NCBI GenBank assembly: GCA_039968605.1
Contig: JBDVPM010000008.1
Coordinates: 806,001-870,000 of the forward strand
Length of the DNA: 64,000 nucleotides
Direction of reading: 5' to 3'
Source of the DNA: Alteripontixanthobacter sp.
GTDB lineage: Bacteria; Pseudomonadota; Alphaproteobacteria; Sphingomonadales; Sphingomonadaceae
Program-made: the position numbers and the translations under genes
Shown here: piece by piece, positions 10,075 to 17,487 of the stretch
How positions within the stretch are numbered: the stretch's first letter is position 1
How the letters are laid out: each line of letters begins with the position of its first letter
Notes under the pieces: generated by a model
Database searches by the model: none
What the model was told of the DNA's origin: nothing
Seen by the model: the letters and a program-made list of their open reading frames with translations, nothing else

Positions 10075-11153
10075 AGCCGTTCCAGCGCGCCGCCGGTAAC
10101 GCGCCAGATCGCAGCTTCCTCTGCAATCGCGGCAAAGGGTGCCAGCTCGGTTCCGGTCAGCCAGACCTGCGAGCTGCCCGCGCGCAGCCGCTCGAACATA
10201 GCCTCGCGCCGGACCGGATCGAGATGCGCGGCGACCTCGTCAAGCAGCAGCAGTGAAGGCCGCCCCTCTGCCGCCAGTTTCGCGTGGGCAAGCGTCAGCC
10301 CGATTAGCATCGCTTTCTGCTCGCCGGTCGAACAATTGGCGGCAGGCATGGCCTTGCTCGCCATCGCGACCTGCAATTCATCGCGGTGCGGGCCGGTTAG
10401 GCTGCGGCGCGCAGCGCGGTCGCGGCTGCGCCTTTCGCGCAAGCTCCGCGCAAGCTCTGCTTGCTCGATGGGACCGCCCGGTGCGTAGGTCAGGGCGGGG
10501 CGGGCAAAGGGTTCTTCCGGTTCCTGCTGCAAGGCGGCCTGCAAGGCGCCGACCAGCCGCGCCCGGCCCTGCGCCAGAATTGCGCCATGTTCGGCCATCT
10601 GGCTCTCGATACCGTCGAGCCATAAGGGATCGGGATCGACATCGTCGGACAGCAGACGGTTGCGCTCGCGCAGCGCATTCTCATACCGCGCCGCCGCCCG
10701 CGCATGGCCGGGATCGAGCGCCAGCGTCATGCGGTCCATATATCGCCGCCTTGCGCCCGCACTGTCGGTGAACAGCCGGTCCATCGCCGGCGTCAGCCAG
10801 GCTACCGAAAGCCATTCGCCCAGAGCCACCGCGCTCGCTTCGGCCTCGTTAATGCGGACCAGTCGGCGGGTTGGCCGCTGCGGTTCCGTATAGGTGCCGA
10901 GGCGGATGTCATCGCCACCGATTGAGCGCAGCGACGCCCCGACTGCGAAACCGCCACTGCCATGCTGCCGCGCCATGTCGGGCAGGGTCGCCCGCCTAAG
11001 GCCCCGGCCGGGCGAGAGGAGCGAAAGCGCCTCCAATATGTTGGTTTTTCCCGCACCGTTTTCGCCCACCAGCAAGTTGAACCGGCGCGTGGCCTCAAGC
11101 GAGGTTTCGGCGTGATTGCGGAAGTTGGACAGGGTGATGCGGTCGAGCGCCAT
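10071..11153 (-). CDS. recF: DNA replication and repair protein RecF
   Basis: A 360-residue SMC-like ATPase that loads RecA at gaps through the RecFOR pathway. Walker A GENGAGKT lies at residues 30-37, right after the N-terminal LSNFRNH typical of RecF. The signature STGEQKAMLIGL and Walker B LLLLDEVAAHLD follow. Length matches the family. The ATG at 11153 begins MALDRITLSNFRN, the usual N-terminus. It stands alone here, not in a dnaA-dnaN-recF cluster, as is common in alphaproteobacteria. Confidence 0.96.
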   Translation of the reverse strand: MALDRITLSNFRNHAETSLEATRRFNLLVGENGAGKTNILEALSLLSPGRGLRRATLPDMARQHGSGGFAVGASLRSIGGDDIRLGTYTEPQRPTRRLVRINEAEASAVALGEWLSVAWLTPAMDRLFTDSAGARRRYMDRMTLALDPGHARAAARYENALRERNRLLSDDVDPDPLWLDGIESQMAEHGAILAQGRARLVGALQAALQQEPEEPFARPALTYAPGGPIEQAELARSLRERRSRDRAARRSLTGPHRDELQVAMASKAMPAANCSTGEQKAMLIGLTLAHAKLAAEGRPSLLLLDEVAAHLDPVRREAMFERLRAGSSQVWLTGTELAPFAAIAEEAAIWRVTGGALERL

Positions 11154-11328
11154 GGCTGGAACCAGCCTTAGCGGGCGCGCAGAATTGCCGCCAGCCGCTA
11201 CCGGGAAGGTTCTGACGATTCACGCCAACCCAAAGGTTGGGAAAAACTCCTAACCTTGCGCAATCATGAACGGTTTCGTCAGGATCGCAATTTAGGCGAA
11301 TGGCAGATTTCTGCGGGTTTCGCCGGTT

Positions 11329-11344
11329 TGGCACACCCCGTGCA
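11329..11344 (+). promoter_or_regulatory. Sigma54 (-24/-12) promoter for the micro-membrane/PspC operon
   Basis: TGGCACACCCCGTGCA matches the sigma54 consensus TGGCACG-N4-TTGCW at 10 of 12 defined positions. The diagnostic GG and GC are separated by exactly 10 bases. The predicted start is near 11355, about 47 bases before the first ATG at 11402. Psp genes are classically driven by sigma54 with PspF, and a PspC gene lies in this operon, which supports the call. No enhancer site was identified. Confidence 0.65.
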
Positions 11345-11401
11345 ATGTTTGGGATATCCGCCGGACAGTCCAGCGGACAACAGTTCAAGAAAGGAAAAAC
11401 C

Positions 11402-11536
11402 ATGATCGATTTCTCCAATTTCGGCAGCAAGTTTGTCGCCGCCGTCTCCGCCCTGGCTCTCTCGGCAGTATTTATGGCCACCGCCATTGTGCCCGCCAGC
11501 CCGAACTTCACCGTCGCCACCGGAATGATCGCCTGA
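11402..11536 (+). CDS. Single-span micro-membrane protein A (44 aa)
   Basis: A 44-residue unrecognised protein. A short polar N-terminus is followed by one hydrophobic helix (residues about 11-31, containing SALALSAVFMATAIVPA) and a short tail, so an inner-membrane peptide is predicted. Shine-Dalgarno AAGGA lies 6 bases before the ATG. It is paralogous to the next gene, sharing almost the whole helix. First gene downstream of the sigma54-type element, in an apparent operon with pspC. Function unknown; a role in membrane-stress sensing is inference from context. Confidence 0.75.
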   Translation: MIDFSNFGSKFVAAVSALALSAVFMATAIVPASPNFTVATGMIA

Positions 11537-11572
11537 TCGCCGCCAGCACGCTTCAACGAAAGGATTAGCTAA

Positions 11573-11704
11573 ATGACCTACCTCAACGAATATTCCAGCC
11601 GGGCCTTGGCCGCCATATCGGCGCTCGCCCTATCCGCAATCTTCATGGCAACCGCGATCGTTCCGGCGATGCCGAATGTCGCAGCCGCAGGAGTGCTGGC
11701 ATGA
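11573..11704 (+). CDS. Single-span micro-membrane protein B (43 aa)
   Basis: A 43-residue paralogue of the preceding gene, with the same helix (SALALSAIFMATAIVPA) and a matching PN shortly after it, but a different N-terminus. A good Shine-Dalgarno (AAGGA) lies about 8 bases before the ATG. Its TGA overlaps the ATG of the PspC gene (ATGA at 11701-11704), implying coupled translation and perhaps a physical partnership with PspC. The two copies differ at several positions but keep length and helix, suggesting selection rather than a fresh duplication. Confidence 0.75.
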   Translation: MTYLNEYSSRALAAISALALSAIFMATAIVPAMPNVAAAGVLA

Positions 11705-11916
11705 GCAATTTAGAGCATCGCGGCGAGGGCAACACGCCCGCCGACCAGTTCCGTCTGGACCGGCAGAATGGCAAGCTGATGGGCGTGTGCGCCGGGATTG
11801 CCAACTATTTCGGGATGGACGCCACGCTGATCCGCATCCTGTTCGTGCTCGGCACGCTGATCGGTTTCGGTTCGCTGGTCCTGGTCTATCTTGCCATCGG
11901 ACTGATCGCCGATTGA
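11701..11916 (+). CDS. PspC domain protein
   Basis: A 71-residue stand-alone PspC domain protein. FRLDRQNGKLMGVCAGIANYFGMDATLIRILFVL is the family hallmark in shape: a Gly-rich amphipathic part followed by a single span near residues 45-70. PspC in the phage-shock response is an inner-membrane sensor and positive partner of PspB. Here no pspA, pspB or pspF is adjacent; instead two micro-membrane proteins precede it. The gene overlaps the upstream stop by 4 bases, and a hairpin begins at its stop codon. Confidence 0.9.
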   Translation: MSNLEHRGEGNTPADQFRLDRQNGKLMGVCAGIANYFGMDATLIRILFVLGTLIGFGSLVLVYLAIGLIAD

Positions 11917-11940
11917 GGGAGCCCCGCGCGGGTTCCCTCA
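11914..11940 (+). terminator. Hairpin at the end of the pspC operon
   Basis: TGAGGGA pairs with TCCCTCA around a GC-rich inner stem CCCG/CGGG. The left arm contains the pspC stop codon. There is no T-run, so it may act as a barrier or mRNA stabiliser rather than a full terminator. The SDR gene converges 10 bases later. Confidence 0.5.
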
Positions 11941-11949
11941 CCGTGCCGA

Positions 11950-12744
11950 TTACATGGCGGAAATGCCGCCATCCAGTTTCAATTCCGCGCCAGTCATGAA
12001 GCGGCTCTCATCGCTGGCCAGATACAACACCGCATTGGCAATATCGTCAGGCTCCCCCACGAATTTCAGCGGGATCTGACGTGCCAGCTTGTCCAACAGA
12101 ACCTGTTTGTCCAACCCGGCATGTTTCGCCGTTCCATCCAGGATTGGCGTATCGACGAAAGTCGGGTGGACCGAATTGCAGCGGATCTGCATGTTCTTCT
12201 TCGCGCAATGCAACGCGATCGACTTGCTCAGCATCCACACCGCCGCCTTCGACGCATTATATGCCGGCATCGTGTCACTCGCGATCAGCCCGGCTATGCT
12301 GGAAATGTTCACGATCGAACCCGGCGCATGGTCGCGCATGAGTGGCAGGGCCTTCTGACAGCCGTGAAAAATCGAATCCACGTTGATCGAGAAACAGCGC
12401 TGCCATTCGGCAAAATCGCATGTTTCGATATTGCCGGCCACGCCGATCCCGGCATTGTTGACCAGCACGTTCAGCCCGCCCAGATGCTCGCGGGCGGCGT
12501 CCATGGCGGCTTCCCAATCGGCAGGATCGGTTACGTCGTGTCCGACCGAGAAAGCCGTACCGGCGCCAAGCGCATCGTTTATCGACTGGGCGGTTTCGGC
12601 CGCGCCATCGGCGTTGATGTCGGTGCAAAGAATTTTCGCACCTTCGTCGGCCAATCGCCGCGAATGGGCCGCACCCAGGCCCTGCGCCGCGCCGGTTACC
12701 AGCGCCATCTTTCCCGCAACGCGCCCCGTTTTCGTGCCGCCCAT
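11950..12744 (-). CDS. Short-chain dehydrogenase/reductase (SDR)
   Basis: A 264-residue classical SDR, an NAD(P)-dependent oxidoreductase. The cofactor motif TGAAQGLG lies near residues 17-24, with NNAG near 92 and the catalytic Ser (NISSIAG) and YNASK further on. The acidic residue in CTDIN suggests NAD preference. The closest families act on secondary alcohols, including hydroxysteroids or cyclohexanols, but the substrate cannot be named. The start shares one base with the NUDIX stop (TAATG), so it is the last gene of the lemA-TPM operon. Confidence 0.85.
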   Translation of the reverse strand: MGGTKTGRVAGKMALVTGAAQGLGAAHSRRLADEGAKILCTDINADGAAETAQSINDALGAGTAFSVGHDVTDPADWEAAMDAAREHLGGLNVLVNNAGIGVAGNIETCDFAEWQRCFSINVDSIFHGCQKALPLMRDHAPGSIVNISSIAGLIASDTMPAYNASKAAVWMLSKSIALHCAKKNMQIRCNSVHPTFVDTPILDGTAKHAGLDKQVLLDKLARQIPLKFVGEPDDIANAVLYLASDESRFMTGAELKLDGGISAM

Positions 12745-13286
12745 TACCCGTTCCCTTCGATAAATCCTGCGCCCAACATGATGAGCATTCGCACATCGAT
12801 GGCGTAACCCTCTGCCCGCCTGGCAGCCAGAAATTCGTGCAAATGGTTCAGCCGAATGCGGTGCACGGTGATATCTTCACCCGCAACCCCGCCGCCCGGT
12901 CCGATTTTTGTGAGCCCACCGGCGCGTACCAGAGTGAAGCTTTCGCTCACCATGCCGGGGCTGGAATAAAACTCGCCGCAATCTTCGAGCACATCCGCGC
13001 GGTAGCCGGTTTCTTCCTCCAGCTCCCGCCCGGCAGCGGTCAGCGGGTCCTCGTCCTGCTCGTCCTCGTCATCGCCGATCAGGCCGGCGGGCAATTCGAT
13101 CGAACGTTTGCCCAGCGGAACGCGGTATTGTTCAACCAGCAGGACGTGATCATCCTCGACCGCCAAGATTGCCGCCGCACGAATGCCGCGCGCCCGGCCG
13201 ACATATTCCCACTTGCCGCGCGTCTTGGCGGTGAGGAATTTACCTTGCCATTCGATGCGCTCGGGCTGCTGCGAATCTTCGGTCAA
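12744..13286 (-). CDS. NUDIX hydrolase (ADP-ribose pyrophosphatase-like)
   Basis: A 180-residue NUDIX enzyme, probably hydrolysing a nucleoside diphosphate linked to another group, such as ADP-ribose. The N-terminal beta-strand domain and the LLVEQYRVPLGKRSIELPAG stretch are typical of the ADPRase group. The NUDIX box ends AAGRELEEETGY, but an acidic insert DDEDEQDEDP widens it compared with the standard spacing. It overlaps both neighbours: 4 bases with the upstream TPM gene and 1 base with the SDR gene. Confidence 0.85.
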   Translation of the reverse strand: MTEDSQQPERIEWQGKFLTAKTRGKWEYVGRARGIRAAAILAVEDDHVLLVEQYRVPLGKRSIELPAGLIGDDEDEQDEDPLTAAGRELEEETGYRADVLEDCGEFYSSPGMVSESFTLVRAGGLTKIGPGGGVAGEDITVHRIRLNHLHEFLAARRAEGYAIDVRMLIMLGAGFIEGNG

Positions 13287-13957
13287 ATTTCGATCAGCCT
13301 GTCCGGCAGCTCGTTCGTATCGTCGTCGGAGCGCGGGAAATGTTCGGACAGGACCACGCCAACATCGCGAATGCCCGCTGCCAGTCCTTCGGCGAGGTGA
13401 CCCTGTTTGATTTCGGCCAGCATATCGGCCATCGCCTCGCCCCAGACATCGGCTGAAACGATGGCTGCAATGGGCTCGTCGGCGACAATTTCGGCGCGAT
13501 GTTCGCTCATCGACAGATAGAGCAGCACCCCGGTGCGGCCATGCGTGCGCCGCTCGGCACCCACCTTGAACAGATCTATCGCCCGCTCATGCACGCGCAT
13601 CGTCTTGACCGGGCCGGGAATGGCTGCAAAGCGCAGCACCTTCCAGCTCAACAGCACCCACGTCGCCACGAATGCGATCAGCCCGAGCGCAATTGTCATG
13701 CTGGCCAGTTCGCCGGTGGTCCATTCATGGCTCCAGCCGCCGATCAGCCGGTCCCACAAAGCGAGGAACGGCAAAGGGAGCAGGGCGAACAGGCTCATCG
13801 CGGTAAACGCGACCGCCGCCGCCCAGACCAGCACGACATCGGTATATCCATCGGAGCGATCGGCCAGCACGGTCACGATTTCGCCGCTGGTGGTCAGTTC
13901 TGCGCTGGCCACGGCATCGCTTACGATCTTGTAACCTGCCACATCGAGATAAGCCAT
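13283..13957 (-). CDS. TPM domain membrane protein
   Basis: A 224-residue protein with two membrane spans (about residues 40-65 and 85-110), followed by a TPM-type domain containing GRTGVLLYLSMSEHRAEIVADE. TPM domains (TLP18.3/Psb32/MOLO-1) are extracytoplasmic or membrane-associated folds often found with LemA, with poorly defined roles. There is no signal peptide, so the domain topology differs from the two upstream TPM proteins. Gap to the upstream gene is 3 bases, and there is a 4-base overlap with the NUDIX gene. Confidence 0.82.
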   Translation of the reverse strand: MAYLDVAGYKIVSDAVASAELTTSGEIVTVLADRSDGYTDVVLVWAAAVAFTAMSLFALLPLPFLALWDRLIGGWSHEWTTGELASMTIALGLIAFVATWVLLSWKVLRFAAIPGPVKTMRVHERAIDLFKVGAERRTHGRTGVLLYLSMSEHRAEIVADEPIAAIVSADVWGEAMADMLAEIKQGHLAEGLAAGIRDVGVVLSEHFPRSDDDTNELPDRLIEI

Positions 13958-13960
13958 ATT

Positions 13961-14791
13961 CTACCACCCCCCGGAGGCGCCGCCGCCCCCGAAACTGCCG
14001 CCACCGCCGCCGAAACCACCACCGCCGAAGCCGCCGCCGCCGCCAAAGCCGCCGCCGCCCCAGCCGCTATCACCGTCCGACAGGCCGCGAGCGACTGCCT
14101 TGCCCGCTTCCCACAGGATAATGTCGCCCACTGCGCCGCCGATCCCGCCGCGCCGGTAACGCCTGCGCCGCCCGCCTCCGCGAAGCATGGGCAGGACGAA
14201 GAAGAAGAACATGAAGCCGAGCCAGAACAGTGCGCCGATCGGGAAACCGCCATCGCGCTCCCGCTCTTGGTTGGCCGATTGGGCAATCTCGCGCGCTTGG
14301 TCTTCGGGCAAGGTGAGCTGTTCGATAATCGCATCGGCCCCGGCAACCACGCCGCCCGGCAGGTCCCCTTCGCGGAAGCGGGGCAGGATGATATTTTGCA
14401 CGATCAGGGTCGAATAGCCGTCGGTCAGTATGGGTTCGAGCCCGTAGCCGACCTCTATTCGGACTTTGCGATCGTTCGGCGCGACCAACAGGATCGCCCC
14501 GTCATTGCGTTCCGCATCGCCCAGGCCCCATTCGCGGCCCAGGCGGTAACCGTAATCCTCGATCGGATAATCTTCCAGGCTAGGGACAGTTGCGACGACG
14601 AATTGCCGTTGGGACTGGGTGTTGAGTTCCAGCAATTTCCGCGTCAGTTCCGCCTCGACATCGGGTGGCAGTATATCGGCTGCATCGACCACCGGTTCGG
14701 TGCCGCGCTCGGGAAAAGTCTGCGCGGCAGCAGACGGCGGGCTGAAGATCAGCGCGAGCGCGGCGACAAGTGGCGCGAGCGTGCGGATCAT
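13961..14791 (-). CDS. TPM domain protein with Gly-rich tail (YgcG-like)
   Basis: A 276-residue protein. The ATG at 14791 is chosen because it overlaps the stop of the upstream TPM gene (ATGA) and opens a clean signal peptide ending SAAAQ. Next come an extracytoplasmic TPM domain with DAADILPP and ILLVAPNDRKVRIEVGYGLE, one membrane span near residues 185-205, a basic cytoplasmic patch GGGRRRRYRRGG, and a C-terminal low-complexity tail of about 45 residues made almost only of Gly, Phe and Ser. This YgcG-like layout is typical of genes paired with lemA. Confidence 0.88.
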   Translation of the reverse strand: MIRTLAPLVAALALIFSPPSAAAQTFPERGTEPVVDAADILPPDVEAELTRKLLELNTQSQRQFVVATVPSLEDYPIEDYGYRLGREWGLGDAERNDGAILLVAPNDRKVRIEVGYGLEPILTDGYSTLIVQNIILPRFREGDLPGGVVAGADAIIEQLTLPEDQAREIAQSANQERERDGGFPIGALFWLGFMFFFFVLPMLRGGGRRRRYRRGGIGGAVGDIILWEAGKAVARGLSDGDSGWGGGGFGGGGGFGGGGFGGGGGSFGGGGASGGW

Positions 14792-15333
14792 CCGGCCTGG
14801 TCCGCCGCGACCTTGCGCAGCCGGGTATCCAGCGAAACCACCCCGATCATCATCCCGTCGGTATAATCGCCGGCGCGGAAAGACGGCAGCATCAATGCGC
14901 TCACCCTGGCGACGAATTCCTCTGTCAGTATCGGCCGTAGCCCGCTGCCAACCTCGATCCGCGCCTGCCTTGCACTGGGAGAGACCACCAGCAGCAAGCC
15001 ATTGCCGAGCTTGGGATCGCCCAACGCCCAACCATTGCCCAATGCCAGCGAGTACTGGTCGATCGACATGCCCTTGAGATCGGACGTCGCTACGACAACG
15101 AACTGTACGCCCGTATCGCGTTCCAGCCGGGCGAGCAGGTCGGTCATCGCCTGCTCCGGCTCGGCAGCGATCACCTGGGCTTCGTCCACCACTCGCCCAG
15201 TCAGGGCTAGCGGCGGGACCGGGCGCTCAGCTTGAGGTCCCGGCGCAGCCTGCCGAGCCATAGCGGAGGGCGCGGCGTTGGCAGCGGCACCTGTGCATAT
15301 GAGGGCCGCGAGCAGGAGGGCGAAAGGGCGCAT
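14788..15333 (-). CDS. Secreted TPM domain protein
   Basis: A 181-residue protein with a signal peptide (cleavage near ANAAPSA) and one TPM domain: GRVVDEAQVI, LARLERDTGVQFVVVAT, LLLVSPSARQARIEVGSGL. No membrane span follows the signal, so it is probably periplasmic. It lies 9 bases downstream of lemA and overlaps the next TPM gene by 4 bases. The operon thus encodes three different TPM topologies: soluble, anchored with a Gly-rich tail, and one with spans before the domain. Confidence 0.85.
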   Translation of the reverse strand: MRPFALLLAALICTGAAANAAPSAMARQAAPGPQAERPVPPLALTGRVVDEAQVIAAEPEQAMTDLLARLERDTGVQFVVVATSDLKGMSIDQYSLALGNGWALGDPKLGNGLLLVVSPSARQARIEVGSGLRPILTEEFVARVSALMLPSFRAGDYTDGMMIGVVSLDTRLRKVAADQAG

Positions 15334-15342
15334 TTGCGTGGC

Positions 15343-15948
15343 TTAGCTGTTCGGCGTCAGGTCCAGCGTAGGCGCGACTTCGGCGCCTTCGGTCACCGCC
15401 TGATATGGCTCGAGCGGCTCCGCCCCGTGGATCAGGTTAGCGCCGATCGTATCCGGAAAGGTACGGATCGTGGTGTTATACTGACGCACCGCCTCGTTAT
15501 AGTCGCGGATGGAGATGCGGATCTTGTTCTCGATCCCTTCGATCTGACCTTGCAGCATCACGAAATTCTGGTTCGATTGCAGCTGCGGATAGGCTTCCAC
15601 ATTGGCAAGCAGCCGTCCAAGGCCCTGGCTAAGCTGGCCTTGCGCTGCGGCATATTCGGCCATTTTCCCGGCATCGCCCAGATCGCTGGCGTCGATATTG
15701 ATACTGGTCGCACGGCTGCGCGCTTCGATTACGTCGGTCAGTATGCCGCGCTCGTTCTCGGCCGCGCCGCGAGCGACTTCGGCAAGGTTGGGGACGAGGT
15801 TGGCGCGTTCCTGATAGGCCGCTTCCACGTCGCCCCATTTGGCCTTGGCGGTCTCCTCCGCCGCGGGGACCGAGTTGATCCCGCAGGCCGCGAGGCCCAG
15901 CGAAGCGATGGCGACGAAAGCAAAGCGCCGGACTTGGGAGAAATTCAT
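15343..15948 (-). CDS. lemA: LemA family lipoprotein
   Basis: A 201-residue LemA protein: a short N-terminal membrane or lipoprotein region and a long helical extracytoplasmic coiled-coil domain. The ATG at 15948 gives a signal peptide with lipobox LAAC, followed by the family hallmarks YQERANLVPNL and YNTTIRTFPD. First gene of the six-gene minus-strand operon that continues through three TPM genes, NUDIX and SDR. LemA and TPM proteins co-occur widely; their joint function is not established. Confidence 0.92.
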   Translation of the reverse strand: MNFSQVRRFAFVAIASLGLAACGINSVPAAEETAKAKWGDVEAAYQERANLVPNLAEVARGAAENERGILTDVIEARSRATSINIDASDLGDAGKMAEYAAAQGQLSQGLGRLLANVEAYPQLQSNQNFVMLQGQIEGIENKIRISIRDYNEAVRQYNTTIRTFPDTIGANLIHGAEPLEPYQAVTEGAEVAPTLDLTPNS

Positions 15949-16107
15949 GAGCTCGGAGTCCTCGAAATCAGGGGGTAACAAATCTGTATTGCCCAGATAG
16001 CACACGCCGCGAACCGTTCAAGCGGGGAAGGTGCGCCGCAGCCTATTGCGCGCAAGGATGCGGGATGGCAGTTCCTCGGCAAGTTTTGAATAGCGGAGTG
16101 AAGCGAG

Positions 16108-16602
16108 TTGTTGGGCGAATTCAAGAAATTCATCGCACGCGGAAATGTGCTGGATCTGGCCGTGGGCGTAGTGATCGGTGCGGCATTCGGAAAAATCGTG
16201 ACCGCGCTGACCGAAAGCATCATCATGCCGTTTTTGGGCTGGGTGTTCGGCGATATCGATTTCTCGAACTATTTCTTCCGCCTGGGACCGATTCCCGGTG
16301 GGTATGAGGGTTCGCTGACCAATTATGCGGAACTGAAGGAGGCCGGCGTGGCGATGATCGGCTATGGCGATTTCCTGACGCAGCTGGTCAACTTCCTGAT
16401 CATCGCCTTCGCACTGTTCTTGCTTATCAAGTCGGTCAACCGTGTGCTGGATGAAATGCAGGAAAAACAGAAGGCTACCGAAGATAGCTCGACCAGTGAT
16501 GAGATCCCGACCGATCCGCAGCTGGACGTGCTGAAAGCCATCCTGAAAGAGCTGAAAGTGCGCGACGCAATTGCACCGGGCGATCAAGTCACTTCCAATT
16601 AA
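16108..16602 (+). CDS. mscL: Large-conductance mechanosensitive channel MscL
   Basis: A 164-residue inner-membrane channel that opens under hypo-osmotic tension. The N-terminal helix EFKKFIARGNVLDLAVGVVIGAAFG is the family signature region, M2 lies near residues 85-110, and a C-terminal charged bundle is rich in Lys and Glu. The start codon is TTG (16108), with a second TTG directly after it; no ATG is available, and GGAG sits about 9 bases upstream. At 164 residues it is longer than the usual 130-150 because of the central loop and tail. Confidence 0.95.
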   Translation: MLGEFKKFIARGNVLDLAVGVVIGAAFGKIVTALTESIIMPFLGWVFGDIDFSNYFFRLGPIPGGYEGSLTNYAELKEAGVAMIGYGDFLTQLVNFLIIAFALFLLIKSVNRVLDEMQEKQKATEDSSTSDEIPTDPQLDVLKAILKELKVRDAIAPGDQVTSN

Positions 16603-16644
16603 TCTACCATCGCCTATATGGGGTCTGCCGGTTTCGGCCGGCTA

Positions 16645-16950
16645 TGGTGATAAAATGCAGTGTGCAATAGGTACAACGGACCCGGGGGCAGTACCCGGCG
16701 GCTCCACCAAAATGGGCGCTTTCCCGCGATTGGGGCGCTCGTCCTGATGGGGCCGAACTAGGATCGACGTGTTCTGAAAAGCACTGTTTTTGCCCGCATT
16801 GAGTATTGCGCAAAAGACTCATTTCACAAGTGCCAACGATAACGAAGCACTCGCAATCGCTGCGTAATTTTAGGGCCTAGCGGCCTGAATTTACAAAGCT
16901 AAGCGCGGTTGGACCCACCGGGCAACAGAAGCGGATTCCGGGGCTCCGGG
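16645..16950 (+). ncRNA. ssrA: Two-piece (permuted) tmRNA, ssrA
   Basis: Circularly permuted alphaproteobacterial tmRNA. The acceptor piece comes first, with a T-arm and 3' end CGGCTCCACCA at 16699-16709. About 39 bases of excised spacer follow, then the coding piece starts at 16749 with GGGGCCGAACTAGGATCGACG. GGGGCCG pairs with CGGCTCC to form the acceptor stem. The tag frame (16832-16867) encodes ANDNEALAIAA and ends in TAA. It rescues stalled ribosomes with SmpB and marks products for proteolysis. Outer ends are approximate; the central parts are certain. Confidence 0.9.
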
Positions 16951-16985
16951 GGTAGCTAGCAACAGAAACCCCCACCTTATTTTCT
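16948..16985 (+). terminator. Probable ssrA terminator
   Basis: GGGGGT (16948-16953) pairs with ACCCCC (16968-16973), followed by a T-rich ACCTTATTTTCTG. The 14-base loop is long, so the structure could instead be part of the mature 3' pseudoknot region. Confidence 0.45.
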
Positions 16986-17066
16986 GATTTTCAGCATGGC
17001 CTAATTTTCAGCTGGGATTGCCGCGGTTACCAATCGTTGACTGTCGCTGGCTGCCATCGACAAAAT

Positions 17067-17324
17067 TCAGCCTGGACGTTCTGGTCCGGCTTCTGCCGTC
17101 GCCTCGCGCTCGGCGGCCTCGAACTTCAGGCAATCGAGAATTTTCGCCCCGGCCAGGAACACCGCCCCGGTGCAGGCCAAAAACAGCGACCAGCCGAAGA
17201 AACCGGGATATTGCACCAGGTAATCCGCACCGCGCGTCGTGGCACCCAGTGCCAGCGCATAGATTATCAGATACGCTTCCCAGCGTGTCTTGATCACAAA
17301 TAACCGTTTGATCTTGCCCAGCAC
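17067..17324 (-). CDS. Conserved small membrane protein
   Basis: An 85-residue protein of unknown function. An N-terminal basic stretch (KIKRLFVIKTRWEA) is followed by two hydrophobic segments near residues 15-32 and 42-60 and a Glu/Arg-rich tail. The GTG at 17324 is preferred because GAAAGG lies 6 bases upstream; an ATG at 17363 would add 13 residues. A perfect 12-base palindrome AGATACGTATCT at 17367-17378 sits just upstream and may be an operator. Confidence 0.7.
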   Translation of the reverse strand: MLGKIKRLFVIKTRWEAYLIIYALALGATTRGADYLVQYPGFFGWSLFLACTGAVFLAGAKILDCLKFEAAEREATAEAGPERPG

Positions 17325-17487
17325 GTGCACCCTTTCGTTAACGGGTTGTTCCGCAAACATCATGCCAGATACGTATCTCTGCGCAAGTGGGTGGTTAATG
17401 ACAGAGCCGCTGTAAAACGATCCGACAGTATGGTTATCAATTGGTTACTGGACCAGCTGGGCGCAGGAGCCGGCGACGTTTACCGCC

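Noticed and set aside
13499-14866. A 455-codon plus-strand frame opposite the TPM genes
   Set aside because: Opposes the conserved TPM/Gly-rich coding sequence; Ala/His/Arg-rich low-complexity translation, no Shine-Dalgarno.
16627-16642. Hairpin GCCGG/CCGGC after mscL as a terminator
   Set aside because: Short stem, no T-run, and it may belong to the tmRNA precursor 5' end.
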